Positions 40,805 to 48,922 of a stretch of 64,000 nucleotides of DNA are shown in pieces; the first letter of the stretch is position 1, and each line of letters opens with the position of its first letter. The stretch lies in contig UQDU01000005.1 in NCBI GenBank assembly GCA_900539915.1, positions 20,892 to 84,891 on the forward strand, in the 5' to 3' direction. The DNA comes from an uncultured Bacteroidales bacterium (GTDB lineage Bacteria > Bacteroidota > Bacteroidia > Bacteroidales > Muribaculaceae). Under the pieces are notes generated by a model that was not told where the DNA came from, did not search any database, and was given only the letters and a program-made list of their open reading frames with translations. A program made the translations under genes and the position numbers.

Positions 40805-41002
40805 TCAGAGGAGGCATGCCAGCACCATGATGGCTATAAACGAGAGCACGCACAGGATGCTCTCGCGTAATGTGTCGCGCTGGGTCGGGTCCTCATCCTC
40901 GGTCTCGTTGCGGTATCGGCTTTGAGCGTTGGCAGATTGCCACATCAGGTCGCTGTAGCGAATGTCTTTGGTGGTCTCCGTGGAACTATGGTCTGTGTTC
41001 AT
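40805..41002 (-). CDS. Small C-tail-anchored membrane protein (65 aa)
   Basis: I do not recognise a family. A polar, charged N-terminal region (about residues 1-43) is followed by one membrane segment at the very C-terminus (ILCVLSFIAIMVLACLL, about residues 49-65), so it is probably tail-anchored in the inner membrane. Support for a real gene is an ATG start, a plausible protein composition and a minus-strand TAACTTTG box at 41112-41119. It is divergent from the cobalamin riboswitch transcript. There is no evidence linking it to corrinoid uptake. Confidence 0.6.
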   Translation of the reverse strand: MNTDHSSTETTKDIRYSDLMWQSANAQSRYRNETEDEDPTQRDTLRESILCVLSFIAIMVLACLL

Positions 41003-41111
41003 TGCTACTGGAGATAAAATGTCGGTTTTAGGCGTGGTGTAGGAGAGAATACAGCTTTTTCCATTGTATGAGGTGCTGAATGCGTGTGTTGCAACACCTT
41101 CTTCGGTTGTG

Positions 41112-41119
41112 CAAAGTTA
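41112..41119 (-). promoter_or_regulatory. Promoter -7 box for the small membrane protein
   Basis: On the minus strand this reads TAACTTTG, about 110 bp upstream of the 65-aa gene's ATG. No TTTG at -33. Confidence 0.45.
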
Positions 41120-41206
41120 GAAGTTTATTTGAATAAAATTAAAATAAAAGGCGTAATCAAATGTTAAAAATCATGTCGGCGTCAGCAAAAAACAGGGCGC
41201 CGTGGC

Positions 41207-41236
41207 TTGTTTTGCTTCAGAAAGTCCTTACCTTTG
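41207..41236 (+). promoter_or_regulatory. Promoter of the cobalamin-riboswitch operon
   Basis: TTG (41207-41209), a 19-bp spacer and TACCTTTG (41229-41236) fit the Bacteroidota consensus. Transcription should start near 41243, just before the aptamer. Confidence 0.6.
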
Positions 41237-41275
41237 CGGCGAGAAACGGTTTCCCGAAATCGGTCGGGAGGCAGC

Positions 41276-41465
41276 CATGGCAGCGGTGCAGAGGCATCGC
41301 GTCAGGCTGTCAGGGAACCGGGTGAGAGTCCCGGACAGTCCCGCTGCTGTGAGTTCCCCTCAGAGGCATCGTTTCGTTTACCCAAGGTCACTGGCATGTG
41401 TCAAGCATGCCGGGAAGGCCGTAAACGATGCCGGAACGAGTCAGAAGACCTGCCGTGTCTGCTAT
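41276..41465 (+). ncRNA. Cobalamin (adenosylcobalamin-type) riboswitch aptamer
   Basis: The diagnostic elements are present in order: GGGAACCGGGTGAGAGTCCC (41313-41332) followed by GGACAGTCCCGCTGCTGTGAG (41333-41353), a long peripheral helix GGCATCGTTT with AAACGATGCC (41373-41382 and 41423-41432 region), and the B12 box AGTCAGAAGACCTGCC (41439-41454). Ends are approximate. In this class, bound cobalamin reduces expression of downstream genes, which here form a corrinoid uptake locus. The terminator at 41631-41671 suggests control of transcription. Confidence 0.93.
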
Positions 41466-41630
41466 CATCAGCCATCACACCCCGCGAGGACGGGCCGGCA
41501 GATGCGACATCTCCATGTAGGTCACTTGAGAGGCCACAAGGCGGATACGCTGTATGTGATCAGACATGCGGCGGTATCGCGGACGGAGATGCTTCTGACG
41601 GCGAGAGTTCCTTCATACACTGTACCATAA

Positions 41631-41671
41631 GGTGCGATGACACGATGATGTGGCATCGCACCTGTTTTTTT
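41631..41671 (+). terminator. Riboswitch expression-platform terminator
   Basis: A 9-bp stem, GGTGCGATG (41631-41639) with CATCGCACC (41654-41662), is followed by TGTTTTTTTATTG, a classical intrinsic terminator. It lies 35 bp before the first gene. The 5' arm is fully complementary (with two G-U pairs) to CATCGCGTC at 41295-41303 in the 5' part of the aptamer. Confidence 0.85.
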
Positions 41672-41706
41672 ATTGTCATTATCCGTCAGAAATTTTAGTT
41701 TAGAAA

Positions 41707-42870
41707 TTGTTGATTTACAAATCTTTAATTTATTTCATTGCTTTTCTGCTACTCCTGCAGGTAGCCACGGGCTGTCGTGAAGACGAGCTCGTGGTGCCCA
41801 CGGAGTATGACATCGTCGGTGATGAGGAAGCATCGTCGGTGATACGCGGATTCTATCTGGTCAATGAGGGCAACATGGGGTCCAACAAGTGCTCGATAGA
41901 CTATTACGACTATACTACCGGGCTGTATGCACGCAATTTCTATGCCGAGAGGAATCCTGATGTCATCAAGGAGCTTGGCGATGTGGGCAACGACATAGGC
42001 ATATACGGCTCGAAGCTGTATGTGGTGGTCAACTGCAGCCACAAAGTGGAGGTCATGGATGCCTATACCGGGCGGCGTATCGGCCAGGTGGACATACCTA
42101 ACTGCCGCTATGTGCGTTTCCACCGCGGACGGGCCTATGTCAGCAGCTACATAGGGCCGGTGCTGATAGACCCCGAAGCCCCCAAGGGGGCAGTGTTTGA
42201 GATAGACACCCTCAGCCTGAAGGTCACGCGCAAGGTCAGCGTGGGCTACCAGCCCGAGGAGATGGCGATAGTGGACGATTACATGTATGTGGCCAACAGC
42301 GGAGGCTACCGTGCCCCCGACTATGACCGCACGGTCTCCGTCATTGAGATGATAGACTTCAAGCAGGTGCGCCAGATTCCCGTGGCCATCAATCTCCACC
42401 GACTCAAGAAGGACCGGTACGGCAAGCTGTGGGTGTCGTCACGCGGAAACTACAAGGATGTGCCTTCAAACCTTTATGTCCTTGATAAGAACCCCGGATA
42501 TAACTCAATGGAGGTCAGAGATGTACTTGACATCCCATGCAGCAATATGGCGATACACGGCGATAAGCTCTACTATTACGCCACCGAGTGGAGCGACTAT
42601 TCACAATCCAACACTATCACATACGGCATCATAGATGTGCGCACCAGAGAGCGCATAAGCACCTCCTTCATAACCGACGGCACGGAACGTGAAATCACCA
42701 TCCCTTATGGCATAGCCGTACACCCGGTTACGGGTGACATCTTCGTCACCGATGCCAAGAATTATGTCTCATCAGGCTCGCTCTATTGCTTCAGCCCCGA
42801 AGGCAAGAAGAAATGGAGCGTGCGCACCGGCGACATCCCGGCGCATATAGCTTTTCTTCCTGCCCGATGA
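41707..42870 (+). CDS. btuG: BtuG-like surface corrinoid-binding propeller lipoprotein, copy 1
   Basis: This is a lipoprotein with lipobox VATGC (Cys23). The body is a seven-bladed propeller of the YncE type, with recurring strand pairs such as KLYVVVNCSHKVEVMDAYTGRRIGQ (in segments). It closely resembles the second copy at 55315 and the published BtuG family, which binds cobalamin at the cell surface with very high affinity and docks on BtuB. No ATG is available: TAG at 41701 closes the frame and the best starts are TTG at 41707 or 41710, giving a normal signal peptide. It is the first gene after the riboswitch terminator. Its stop overlaps the next ATG by 4 bp. The family call is firm, but corrinoid binding by this copy is inferred. 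Confidence 0.88.
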   Translation: MLIYKSLIYFIAFLLLLQVATGCREDELVVPTEYDIVGDEEASSVIRGFYLVNEGNMGSNKCSIDYYDYTTGLYARNFYAERNPDVIKELGDVGNDIGIYGSKLYVVVNCSHKVEVMDAYTGRRIGQVDIPNCRYVRFHRGRAYVSSYIGPVLIDPEAPKGAVFEIDTLSLKVTRKVSVGYQPEEMAIVDDYMYVANSGGYRAPDYDRTVSVIEMIDFKQVRQIPVAINLHRLKKDRYGKLWVSSRGNYKDVPSNLYVLDKNPGYNSMEVRDVLDIPCSNMAIHGDKLYYYATEWSDYSQSNTITYGIIDVRTRERISTSFITDGTEREITIPYGIAVHPVTGDIFVTDAKNYVSSGSLYCFSPEGKKKWSVRTGDIPAHIAFLPAR

Positions 42871-44078
42871 AATCACTGAAAATCAGGTCTGTATTGAGTT
42901 GTGTGATTACCTGTCTGCTTTACGGATGCAATGGCAGCGGTGATGTCCCGATGGTCAGTCTCGGCATTGACGACACTTATCGTATCGCACGCATGCAGAA
43001 GCTGAAACTGACCCCTGCGTTGACCGGCAAGAGGTATTCATGGCGCGTTGACGGCGTGGAAGTGTCAACAGACAGAGAATATATATTCATGGCGCGTGAC
43101 GAGGGGGTGTATCAGCTCAGTTTTGACATCATTGATGATTCTACGCCGTTTCACCATGATTTCAGTGTCAATGTGTTGAGAGAGGAGATTGAGTACTCCC
43201 CGTATATCTCCAAGGTGCTGGAGTATCGTCCTGCGCCGGGACAGTTTGTCAATGAGATGCCTCGCTGGGAGGAGGGAGATACATACGCTGACATGCTCAA
43301 GAAAGCAGAGGAATCACTCTCGGGCACTAATGATGTCATGGTATCGCTCGGAGCCTATGGCGGTTATGTCACATTTGCGTTTGACCATACTGTGGTCAAT
43401 GTCAGGGGCGAAAGAGACATCCGCATCTGGGGTAACAGTTTCTACGAACTTACTGACCACGAACGCAAGGGCGGATCGGCAGAGCCGGGCATAGTCATGG
43501 TCAGCTATGATGTCAACTGCAACGGACTGCCTGATGACCCGTGGTATGAATTAGCCGGCAGCGAATATGCCAACCCTCTGACCCGCCACCGCTACTCTAT
43601 CACATACTCACGCCCACAGCCTGGCAAGCAGCCCGAGCCTGATGAGAGCGGCTATATCACTGACACGACGTATATCCCGTGGACTGACAGCGACGGACGC
43701 TCCGGCTATGTGGCACGCAATATATTTCACACCCAGGACTACTGGCCCAAATGGAATCAGAGCGAGCAGATGCAATTCACCGGCACATGTCTGCCTCCCA
43801 ACGGAGTGGACCGCAGCAGTGACGGGTCATACTTTATCCTCTACTGCTTTGACTGGGGATATGCCGACAATCATCCCAACGAGCAGCGTGACCTCAATAC
43901 ATTTGACATCTCGTGGGCCGTGGATGCCTTCGGCAACCGGGTAGACCTCCCCGGCGCGGATTTCATCCGCGTCTACACCGCCGAAAACCAGCAGTGCGGC
44001 TGGCTCGGCGAGACCTCCACGGAAATCTGCCGCGCCCAGGACCTCCACATCTATGACACCCTCCCAGAAGTCCCCTGA
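42867..44078 (+). CDS. Surface lipoprotein of the corrinoid locus (PKD-like cell-surface protein)
   Basis: The start is the ATG at 42867, which overlaps the stop of the BtuG-like gene and opens a lipoprotein signal (LLYGC, Cys21). A short Ig/PKD-like domain (about residues 30-115, with YSWRVDGVEV and GVYQLSFDIID) precedes a larger domain of about 280 residues. That domain includes VSLGAYGGYVTFAFDHTVVN, DVNCNGLPDDPWYELAGSEY and a closing VDLPGADFIRVYTAENQQ. Proteins of this type commonly neighbour BtuG in Bacteroidota B12 loci. A second class of surface cobalamin-binding lipoproteins, BtuH, is described from such loci, but I cannot tell from sequence alone whether this is a BtuH. Acidic, Asn/Asp-rich loops suggest calcium binding. 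It is followed by a palindromic repeat, not by tight coupling. Confidence 0.75.
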   Translation: MKSLKIRSVLSCVITCLLYGCNGSGDVPMVSLGIDDTYRIARMQKLKLTPALTGKRYSWRVDGVEVSTDREYIFMARDEGVYQLSFDIIDDSTPFHHDFSVNVLREEIEYSPYISKVLEYRPAPGQFVNEMPRWEEGDTYADMLKKAEESLSGTNDVMVSLGAYGGYVTFAFDHTVVNVRGERDIRIWGNSFYELTDHERKGGSAEPGIVMVSYDVNCNGLPDDPWYELAGSEYANPLTRHRYSITYSRPQPGKQPEPDESGYITDTTYIPWTDSDGRSGYVARNIFHTQDYWPKWNQSEQMQFTGTCLPPNGVDRSSDGSYFILYCFDWGYADNHPNEQRDLNTFDISWAVDAFGNRVDLPGADFIRVYTAENQQCGWLGETSTEICRAQDLHIYDTLPEVP

Positions 44079-44097
44079 GCCAGAGTAACGATGTAGG

Positions 44098-44115
44098 GAC
44101 ATGCCATGGCATGTC
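44098..44115. repeat. Single palindromic repeat inside the corrinoid operon
   Basis: This is one exact copy of GACATGCCATGGCATGTC, 20 bp after the lipoprotein stop and 54 bp before the next ATG, preceded by GTAGG as at the other copies. It is the only copy found between co-oriented genes of one apparent operon. Confidence 0.85.
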
Positions 44116-44168
44116 ACCAAAAGAAAAAACGATTAACCAATTAATAAACCTTATATAGAGAAGAAAGA

Positions 44169-47100
44169 ATGATGAAAAAGACAAATCTTGCACTGACAGC
44201 AGTCTTCGTGCTGGCGGCTTCGGCGATTACACTCCGGGCCATGCAGCCAGATGATGGGTCAGAAACCAGAACATTGCCGATAAAAGTCCAGGGAGTGGAC
44301 TATCGGAGTACTCTGCCGTCGGGTTCAGGACAGACGGTGTATGTTGAAACCCTGTCAAAAGCCCCTGCTGCCAATGCTTCGACATTCAGTTTTGATGACA
44401 TTGAAAGCTGGGCAGGCGAAGGCGAGAAAAAGGCAGGTCTGATTATCCAGTGGAATTGTGCCGGTGAGGAGACAGCTCTCGTGTTCGGCTTCCGCTGGGA
44501 CGGGGATGCAACTGGTGCCGACCTCTTGAAGGCAGTGGCAAAAGCCAATCCAAGACTTTACACCCTGATGCAGTATACCAATGTGTCATCACCGACCGAC
44601 CCCAATGGCGGATATACAATTAATGGCATCGGCTGGGATGCCGATGATGATGGCGATATCTCTCTGATTGATACAGGTCATAATAACGAGGTATACAAAT
44701 CAGCTGATGGCTTCTTTGAGCATCCTCGTGGTTATGTTCCCGGCCAGGGAGGTAGCTCAGATTATGACTATGACAACTGGATAGCCGGAGACAGCGGAGA
44801 CTTCTGGCAGGCAGGTTGGTATACTAACGGATTTTGGTCTTATTGGGTAGGCTCGTCACCGACAGCTCTCGGTTTCTCCGGTTTGGGTGCTTCGGGCCGT
44901 GTGCTTAAGGATGGCGATTGGGACGGCTGGAATTTTGAAGTAAGCTCCAGTCTGGAAGACTGGAAGACACTTGTCGCCGCTCCCTCCTCTATACCGGCTG
45001 ATGCGAAGACGAAATTTATCAATGAAGGCATCTGCTACACATTGCGCAACTATAATAATAGGACAGTTGAGGTGTCAGCTCCGTTTGAGGGCGCACAAGC
45101 CTATGCTGGTGAAGTCATAATTCCCGGACAATTTGTTGACGGGGACGATGTGTATACAGTAGTAGGTGTCGGCAAAGAGGCGTTTGCCTCAAGCCAGGTG
45201 ACATCTGTCATACTCCCGACATCGGCGACAGCTATAGCTGACGGAGCTTTCAAAGATTCAAAACTAGCAGACATCAACATCACCGACAATGTCAAGTCAA
45301 TCGGCAAGTATGCTTTCATGAACTGTCCGCTTGCCAACATCGCATTCCCAACGTCGATCAGCAGCGTGGCCGAAGGTGCATACAGTGGAACTGCCATTAC
45401 ATCGCTTAACATCCCGGCTTATGTAACGTCTATCGCTGACGATGCGTTTGCCGGATGTAAGTCGCTTCATTTCGTGACGCTCCACAAGGACATCAAGACT
45501 TACGGCACTGAGGTGTTTGCATCATGTGACGCGCTTGAATCTGTTACCGTGAACAGTATCTATCCTCCTGCGATTACTGACGGATTGTTTTCTGAGGCAG
45601 CCTATGCTTCCGCATCGCTTGTCATCCCGATGGATGTGGATGCACTCTATAAAGCCGCTGATGGATGGAAGAACTTTACAAATCTCCATACGTTCCCTAC
45701 CGAGGTAACAGCCAAAGAGGTATTCCCCAAAAATGGCGTGACATATAGAGTGGAACCAACTGACGATAATGTCCCCACAGTGACTGTGTCATATGCCAAA
45801 TTTGATGGCAAGCCTACTGTTTCGGCTATCATGAATGCCAACAAAGAGATGTATCAGGGAGAGGTAGAGATACCCACGAGCGTGACATTCCAAGGTAAGA
45901 CTTATAGAGTTGTTGCCCTTGGTGACAGTTGTTTCTATGGTGCTGCTAACATGACCAGCGTGACAATCCCCGAAGGCATTACAGAGTTACCTCAGTCTGT
46001 ATTTGCACAGTGCAAAGGTCTTGTTACTGTCAAACTGCCTTCAACCCTGACCAAGATAGCGAAAAGAGGTTTTGATAATTGTTCAAGTTTGGAGACACTC
46101 AGCTTCCCTGCCGGCATCACTGAAATACCCCAATATACCTTTAACTATTGTAAAGCATTAAAGCGCATCGAGATGGCTTCGCCCATCACGAAGCTGGAGA
46201 TGTGTGCGTTTTATAGCTGTGAGGCTCTTGAGGAGGCACCGGCACTCGCTGAGGGTATCACTGAAATACCGCAGGCTACATATCAATATTGCAAAAGCCT
46301 TAAGTCAGTGGCGATTCCCGCATCTGTCACCACTCTCGGCAACTATGTATTCAAGGATTGTCAGGCACTGGTGGTTGATTTCCCGGAAAATGTCACCAAG
46401 ATGGGTGCGGATGTGTTTGCAAACTGCAAGTCTCTGACATCAATGAAGGTTAATGAAAAGCTGACATCACTCCCCAACAATACCTTCAGCGGTTGCACAA
46501 ATCTGACATCTGTGGAGATTCCTGCCAATGTCACGACGTTTGGCAACTCAGTGTTGAGCGGAACCGGGCTGACAGAGTTTGAGATTCCTGCCACAGTGAC
46601 CAAGATCGGTTCCAGTACATTTAATAACTGCAAGTCTCTGACCTCCGTCTCACTCCCTGCCTCCATTTCCACCATACCGCAGAGTACATTCCAAAACTGC
46701 TCATCGCTGGCGACAGTCAATCTTAAAGCAGCCAAGGTAACAACAATAGACAACAACGCATTCAGCGGATGCTCTGCCCTGAGGTCGATAGTCTTCGGAC
46801 AGCCGCTTTCTCGTGTGGCAGAGGGGTCGGTCAAGCTTCCTGAGGGTCTTACAAAGATAGGCAACTCGGCTTTTGCAAACTGCCAAAAGCTGACGCTTGA
46901 CCCCGTCATGCCGTCGACACTGACCTCCATAGGCAATTATGCTTTCCAGAACATGAGCAGTCTTGATGCTATTGAATTGCCCGAGGGATTCAAGACCTTT
47001 GGCACATACTGTCTGTCAGGAACATCTGTCAAGGAAATCGTAATACCTTCGTCGGTAACCTCTGTTTCGTCAAATGTATTCAACGGTCTCAAGAGTCTCA

Positions 47101-47864
47101 ACGCATACTTGCTGAGTGATACACCCCCTGCCATCTACAGCACGACGTTTAAGATAAGTTCTTCAGCCACCGCCAAGGTGATGGTGCCCTCGGGCATGGC
47201 CGCTGCCTATGAAGCAAAAAGCACATACTGGAAAGACGCCAAGCCGTCAGAGCCGGAGCTTGATGTGAAGTTTGGCAAGCCTGAGACCTCTTATGCCAAT
47301 GAGGCGGTTTCGCTAAAAGTCGCTCATGCAGCCGGTTATCCTGCCGAGGCGGAGCATCCGGCAAGATTCATAGAAGCAAATTCCGACAATCTGACCAAGG
47401 CATCCGTAACTTTTGTTTATGCCGAGAAGGATGGAGACAGCACCGAGAACGGTATCTCTGCACTCGCTGACGCAATATCATCGGTAGCTGAGGCTACGGT
47501 GGCCGACGGACATGCCGAAGTATCTCTGACCGATCTTGACCCCACAAAAGTCTATACGGGCGTGTGGAAATACAATCTCGGGCAGACGGCTGTAGAGTCT
47601 GAACCGTTTGAGTTTGCCGGAAGTCATCCCTCAAGCATCGGAGATGTAGTGATGCAGAGTGTAGACGGAATTATCAGCTATATTGACGGAACGCTCATAA
47701 TCTCAGGCTGCAAGGGTCAGACAGTCAAGGTCATAGCTCTGGACGGCAAGGAACATCTGTCGGCTGAATGTGACCAGGATGTCGCTACCTATGCAGTTGA
47801 TTTTCCTGCTGGTATCTATGTGGTAAGCCTGCCCGGCAAAGCAATTAAAATATCAGTGAAATGA
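44169..47864 (+). CDS. T9SS-exported LRR protein with N-terminal corrinoid-locus domain (1231 aa)
   Basis: A signal peptide (about residues 1-24) is followed by the domain shared with the next two proteins (about residues 75-260): WAGEGEKKAGLIIQW, VFGFRWDGDATGADLL, ANPRLYTLMQYT, INGIGWDADDDGD and the aromatic run DFWQAGWYTNGFWSYW. A long BspA-like LRR_5 array spans about residues 290-1040 (units such as VTIPEGITELPQSVFAQCKG). It ends with a small beta domain (VTFVYAEKDGDS) and a T9SS-type tail (about 1160-1231: IISYIDGTLIISGC, GIYVVSLPG). The ligand is unknown; position behind a cobalamin riboswitch suggests a role in corrinoid capture. The stop overlaps the next start (ATGA, 47861-47864). 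Confidence 0.85.
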   Translation: MMKKTNLALTAVFVLAASAITLRAMQPDDGSETRTLPIKVQGVDYRSTLPSGSGQTVYVETLSKAPAANASTFSFDDIESWAGEGEKKAGLIIQWNCAGEETALVFGFRWDGDATGADLLKAVAKANPRLYTLMQYTNVSSPTDPNGGYTINGIGWDADDDGDISLIDTGHNNEVYKSADGFFEHPRGYVPGQGGSSDYDYDNWIAGDSGDFWQAGWYTNGFWSYWVGSSPTALGFSGLGASGRVLKDGDWDGWNFEVSSSLEDWKTLVAAPSSIPADAKTKFINEGICYTLRNYNNRTVEVSAPFEGAQAYAGEVIIPGQFVDGDDVYTVVGVGKEAFASSQVTSVILPTSATAIADGAFKDSKLADINITDNVKSIGKYAFMNCPLANIAFPTSISSVAEGAYSGTAITSLNIPAYVTSIADDAFAGCKSLHFVTLHKDIKTYGTEVFASCDALESVTVNSIYPPAITDGLFSEAAYASASLVIPMDVDALYKAADGWKNFTNLHTFPTEVTAKEVFPKNGVTYRVEPTDDNVPTVTVSYAKFDGKPTVSAIMNANKEMYQGEVEIPTSVTFQGKTYRVVALGDSCFYGAANMTSVTIPEGITELPQSVFAQCKGLVTVKLPSTLTKIAKRGFDNCSSLETLSFPAGITEIPQYTFNYCKALKRIEMASPITKLEMCAFYSCEALEEAPALAEGITEIPQATYQYCKSLKSVAIPASVTTLGNYVFKDCQALVVDFPENVTKMGADVFANCKSLTSMKVNEKLTSLPNNTFSGCTNLTSVEIPANVTTFGNSVLSGTGLTEFEIPATVTKIGSSTFNNCKSLTSVSLPASISTIPQSTFQNCSSLATVNLKAAKVTTIDNNAFSGCSALRSIVFGQPLSRVAEGSVKLPEGLTKIGNSAFANCQKLTLDPVMPSTLTSIGNYAFQNMSSLDAIELPEGFKTFGTYCLSGTSVKEIVIPSSVTSVSSNVFNGLKSLNAYLLSDTPPAIYSTTFKISSSATAKVMVPSGMAAAYEAKSTYWKDAKPSEPELDVKFGKPETSYANEAVSLKVAHAAGYPAEAEHPARFIEANSDNLTKASVTFVYAEKDGDSTENGISALADAISSVAEATVADGHAEVSLTDLDPTKVYTGVWKYNLGQTAVESEPFEFAGSHPSSIGDVVMQSVDGIISYIDGTLIISGCKGQTVKVIALDGKEHLSAECDQDVATYAVDFPAGIYVVSLPGKAIKISVK

Positions 47865-48892
47865 AATTAAGGTTGAAGAAAACATCTATCGCCATGGCGG
47901 CAGCGGCGACACCGCTGCTGCTGTGGGCGGAGGTTCTTGACTTCTCCAAGATAGTCCACTGGACGGGAGAAGGCGAGAATGAGGCTGCGCTGGTGGTGCA
48001 GTTTGACGAACCGGCGGCTACTGACCCCGGAGCTATAGTGTGGGGCTACCGTTGGCCCAAGGACGAGACTCGCACATCCGAGCAGATGATACGCGACATA
48101 GCCAAGGGGTCGGCTGACCTCGTGGTGATGACGCAATACACCGGCGGTATGGGTTCGACACTTGACGGCATCGGTTATTCGCCCGATGTCAATGCTATGC
48201 TTGAGGGCGTATGGTTTGATTATGATGCTGCTGTAGAGGATGGAAATATCTCATTTGGCTACATCTATCCCAACACAGGGATGGGTCAGACTGTCGCCCC
48301 CGGAGGAGCAGCACGAGACTTGGCATACGATGCCATCGCTGCGGCTGCTGAGACACATGTGATCGAGCATCCTCTCAATCAGCATGAGTATGGCTATCCT
48401 GCCTATGACTATGACCACTGGAAATTTGACAAAAACCGAGTGTCCGCAGCTGTCGGAGACCTGTCATATTGGCGTGCCGGATGGTATGACCGCTATTGGA
48501 GCTTCTGGATCGGAAGCCGAGGCGACAATCTCGATGACCTCAGTTACTCGGGCATGGGCATGTCAAGCGTCAATATCTATGACGGTCAGATCAGCGGATG
48601 GAAGTGCCAGCCTCTCAACGGCAAACCGATCGTGCCCGGCGAAGAGCCCGACGGCGTGACCGGGGCATCTACCCGTTGGGGGAAAATAGCCTATAAGCAT
48701 GTGTTCATGTCGTCGGAATCAACAGATGCCTCAGCTGACAGCGATATTGAGACTATGGCTGAGATCTTCACTCTCGGCGGTCAGTGCATAGGCAGGGCTG
48801 CCGTTGGAGCCGATATGCTCGGACTGGGACTTGACCCCGGCATATATGTAGTGCGCCAAGGTTCCAAAGCGACCAAACTCCTTATTAACTGA
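47861..48892 (+). CDS. Exported single-domain protein of the corrinoid locus (343 aa)
   Basis: A signal peptide (residues 1-23) is followed by the shared domain (about 25-255): HWTGEGENEAALVVQF, IVWGYRWPKDETRTSEQM, LDGIGYSPD, YDYDHWKFD and the aromatic run SYWRAGWYDRYWSFWIG. A short T9SS-type tail closes the protein (TLGGQCIGRA, GIYVVRQGSKATKLLIN). I know no function for the domain; GYRWDG-type sequences occur in other exported bacterial proteins. It carries the domain almost alone, with a larger insert (about residues 112-180) than its neighbours. It is translationally coupled to the LRR gene upstream by a 4-bp overlap; the next gene begins 30 bp later. Confidence 0.82.
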   Translation: MKLRLKKTSIAMAAAATPLLLWAEVLDFSKIVHWTGEGENEAALVVQFDEPAATDPGAIVWGYRWPKDETRTSEQMIRDIAKGSADLVVMTQYTGGMGSTLDGIGYSPDVNAMLEGVWFDYDAAVEDGNISFGYIYPNTGMGQTVAPGGAARDLAYDAIAAAAETHVIEHPLNQHEYGYPAYDYDHWKFDKNRVSAAVGDLSYWRAGWYDRYWSFWIGSRGDNLDDLSYSGMGMSSVNIYDGQISGWKCQPLNGKPIVPGEEPDGVTGASTRWGKIAYKHVFMSSESTDASADSDIETMAEIFTLGGQCIGRAAVGADMLGLGLDPGIYVVRQGSKATKLLIN

Positions 48893-48922
48893 TAGATTTC
48901 ATTTCACCAATCATACTTGCTT

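Noticed and set aside
41202..41698. Two open frames (142 and 163 aa) upstream of the first btuG
   Set aside because: They run through the cobalamin aptamer and terminator; the RNA motifs explain the sequence fully.
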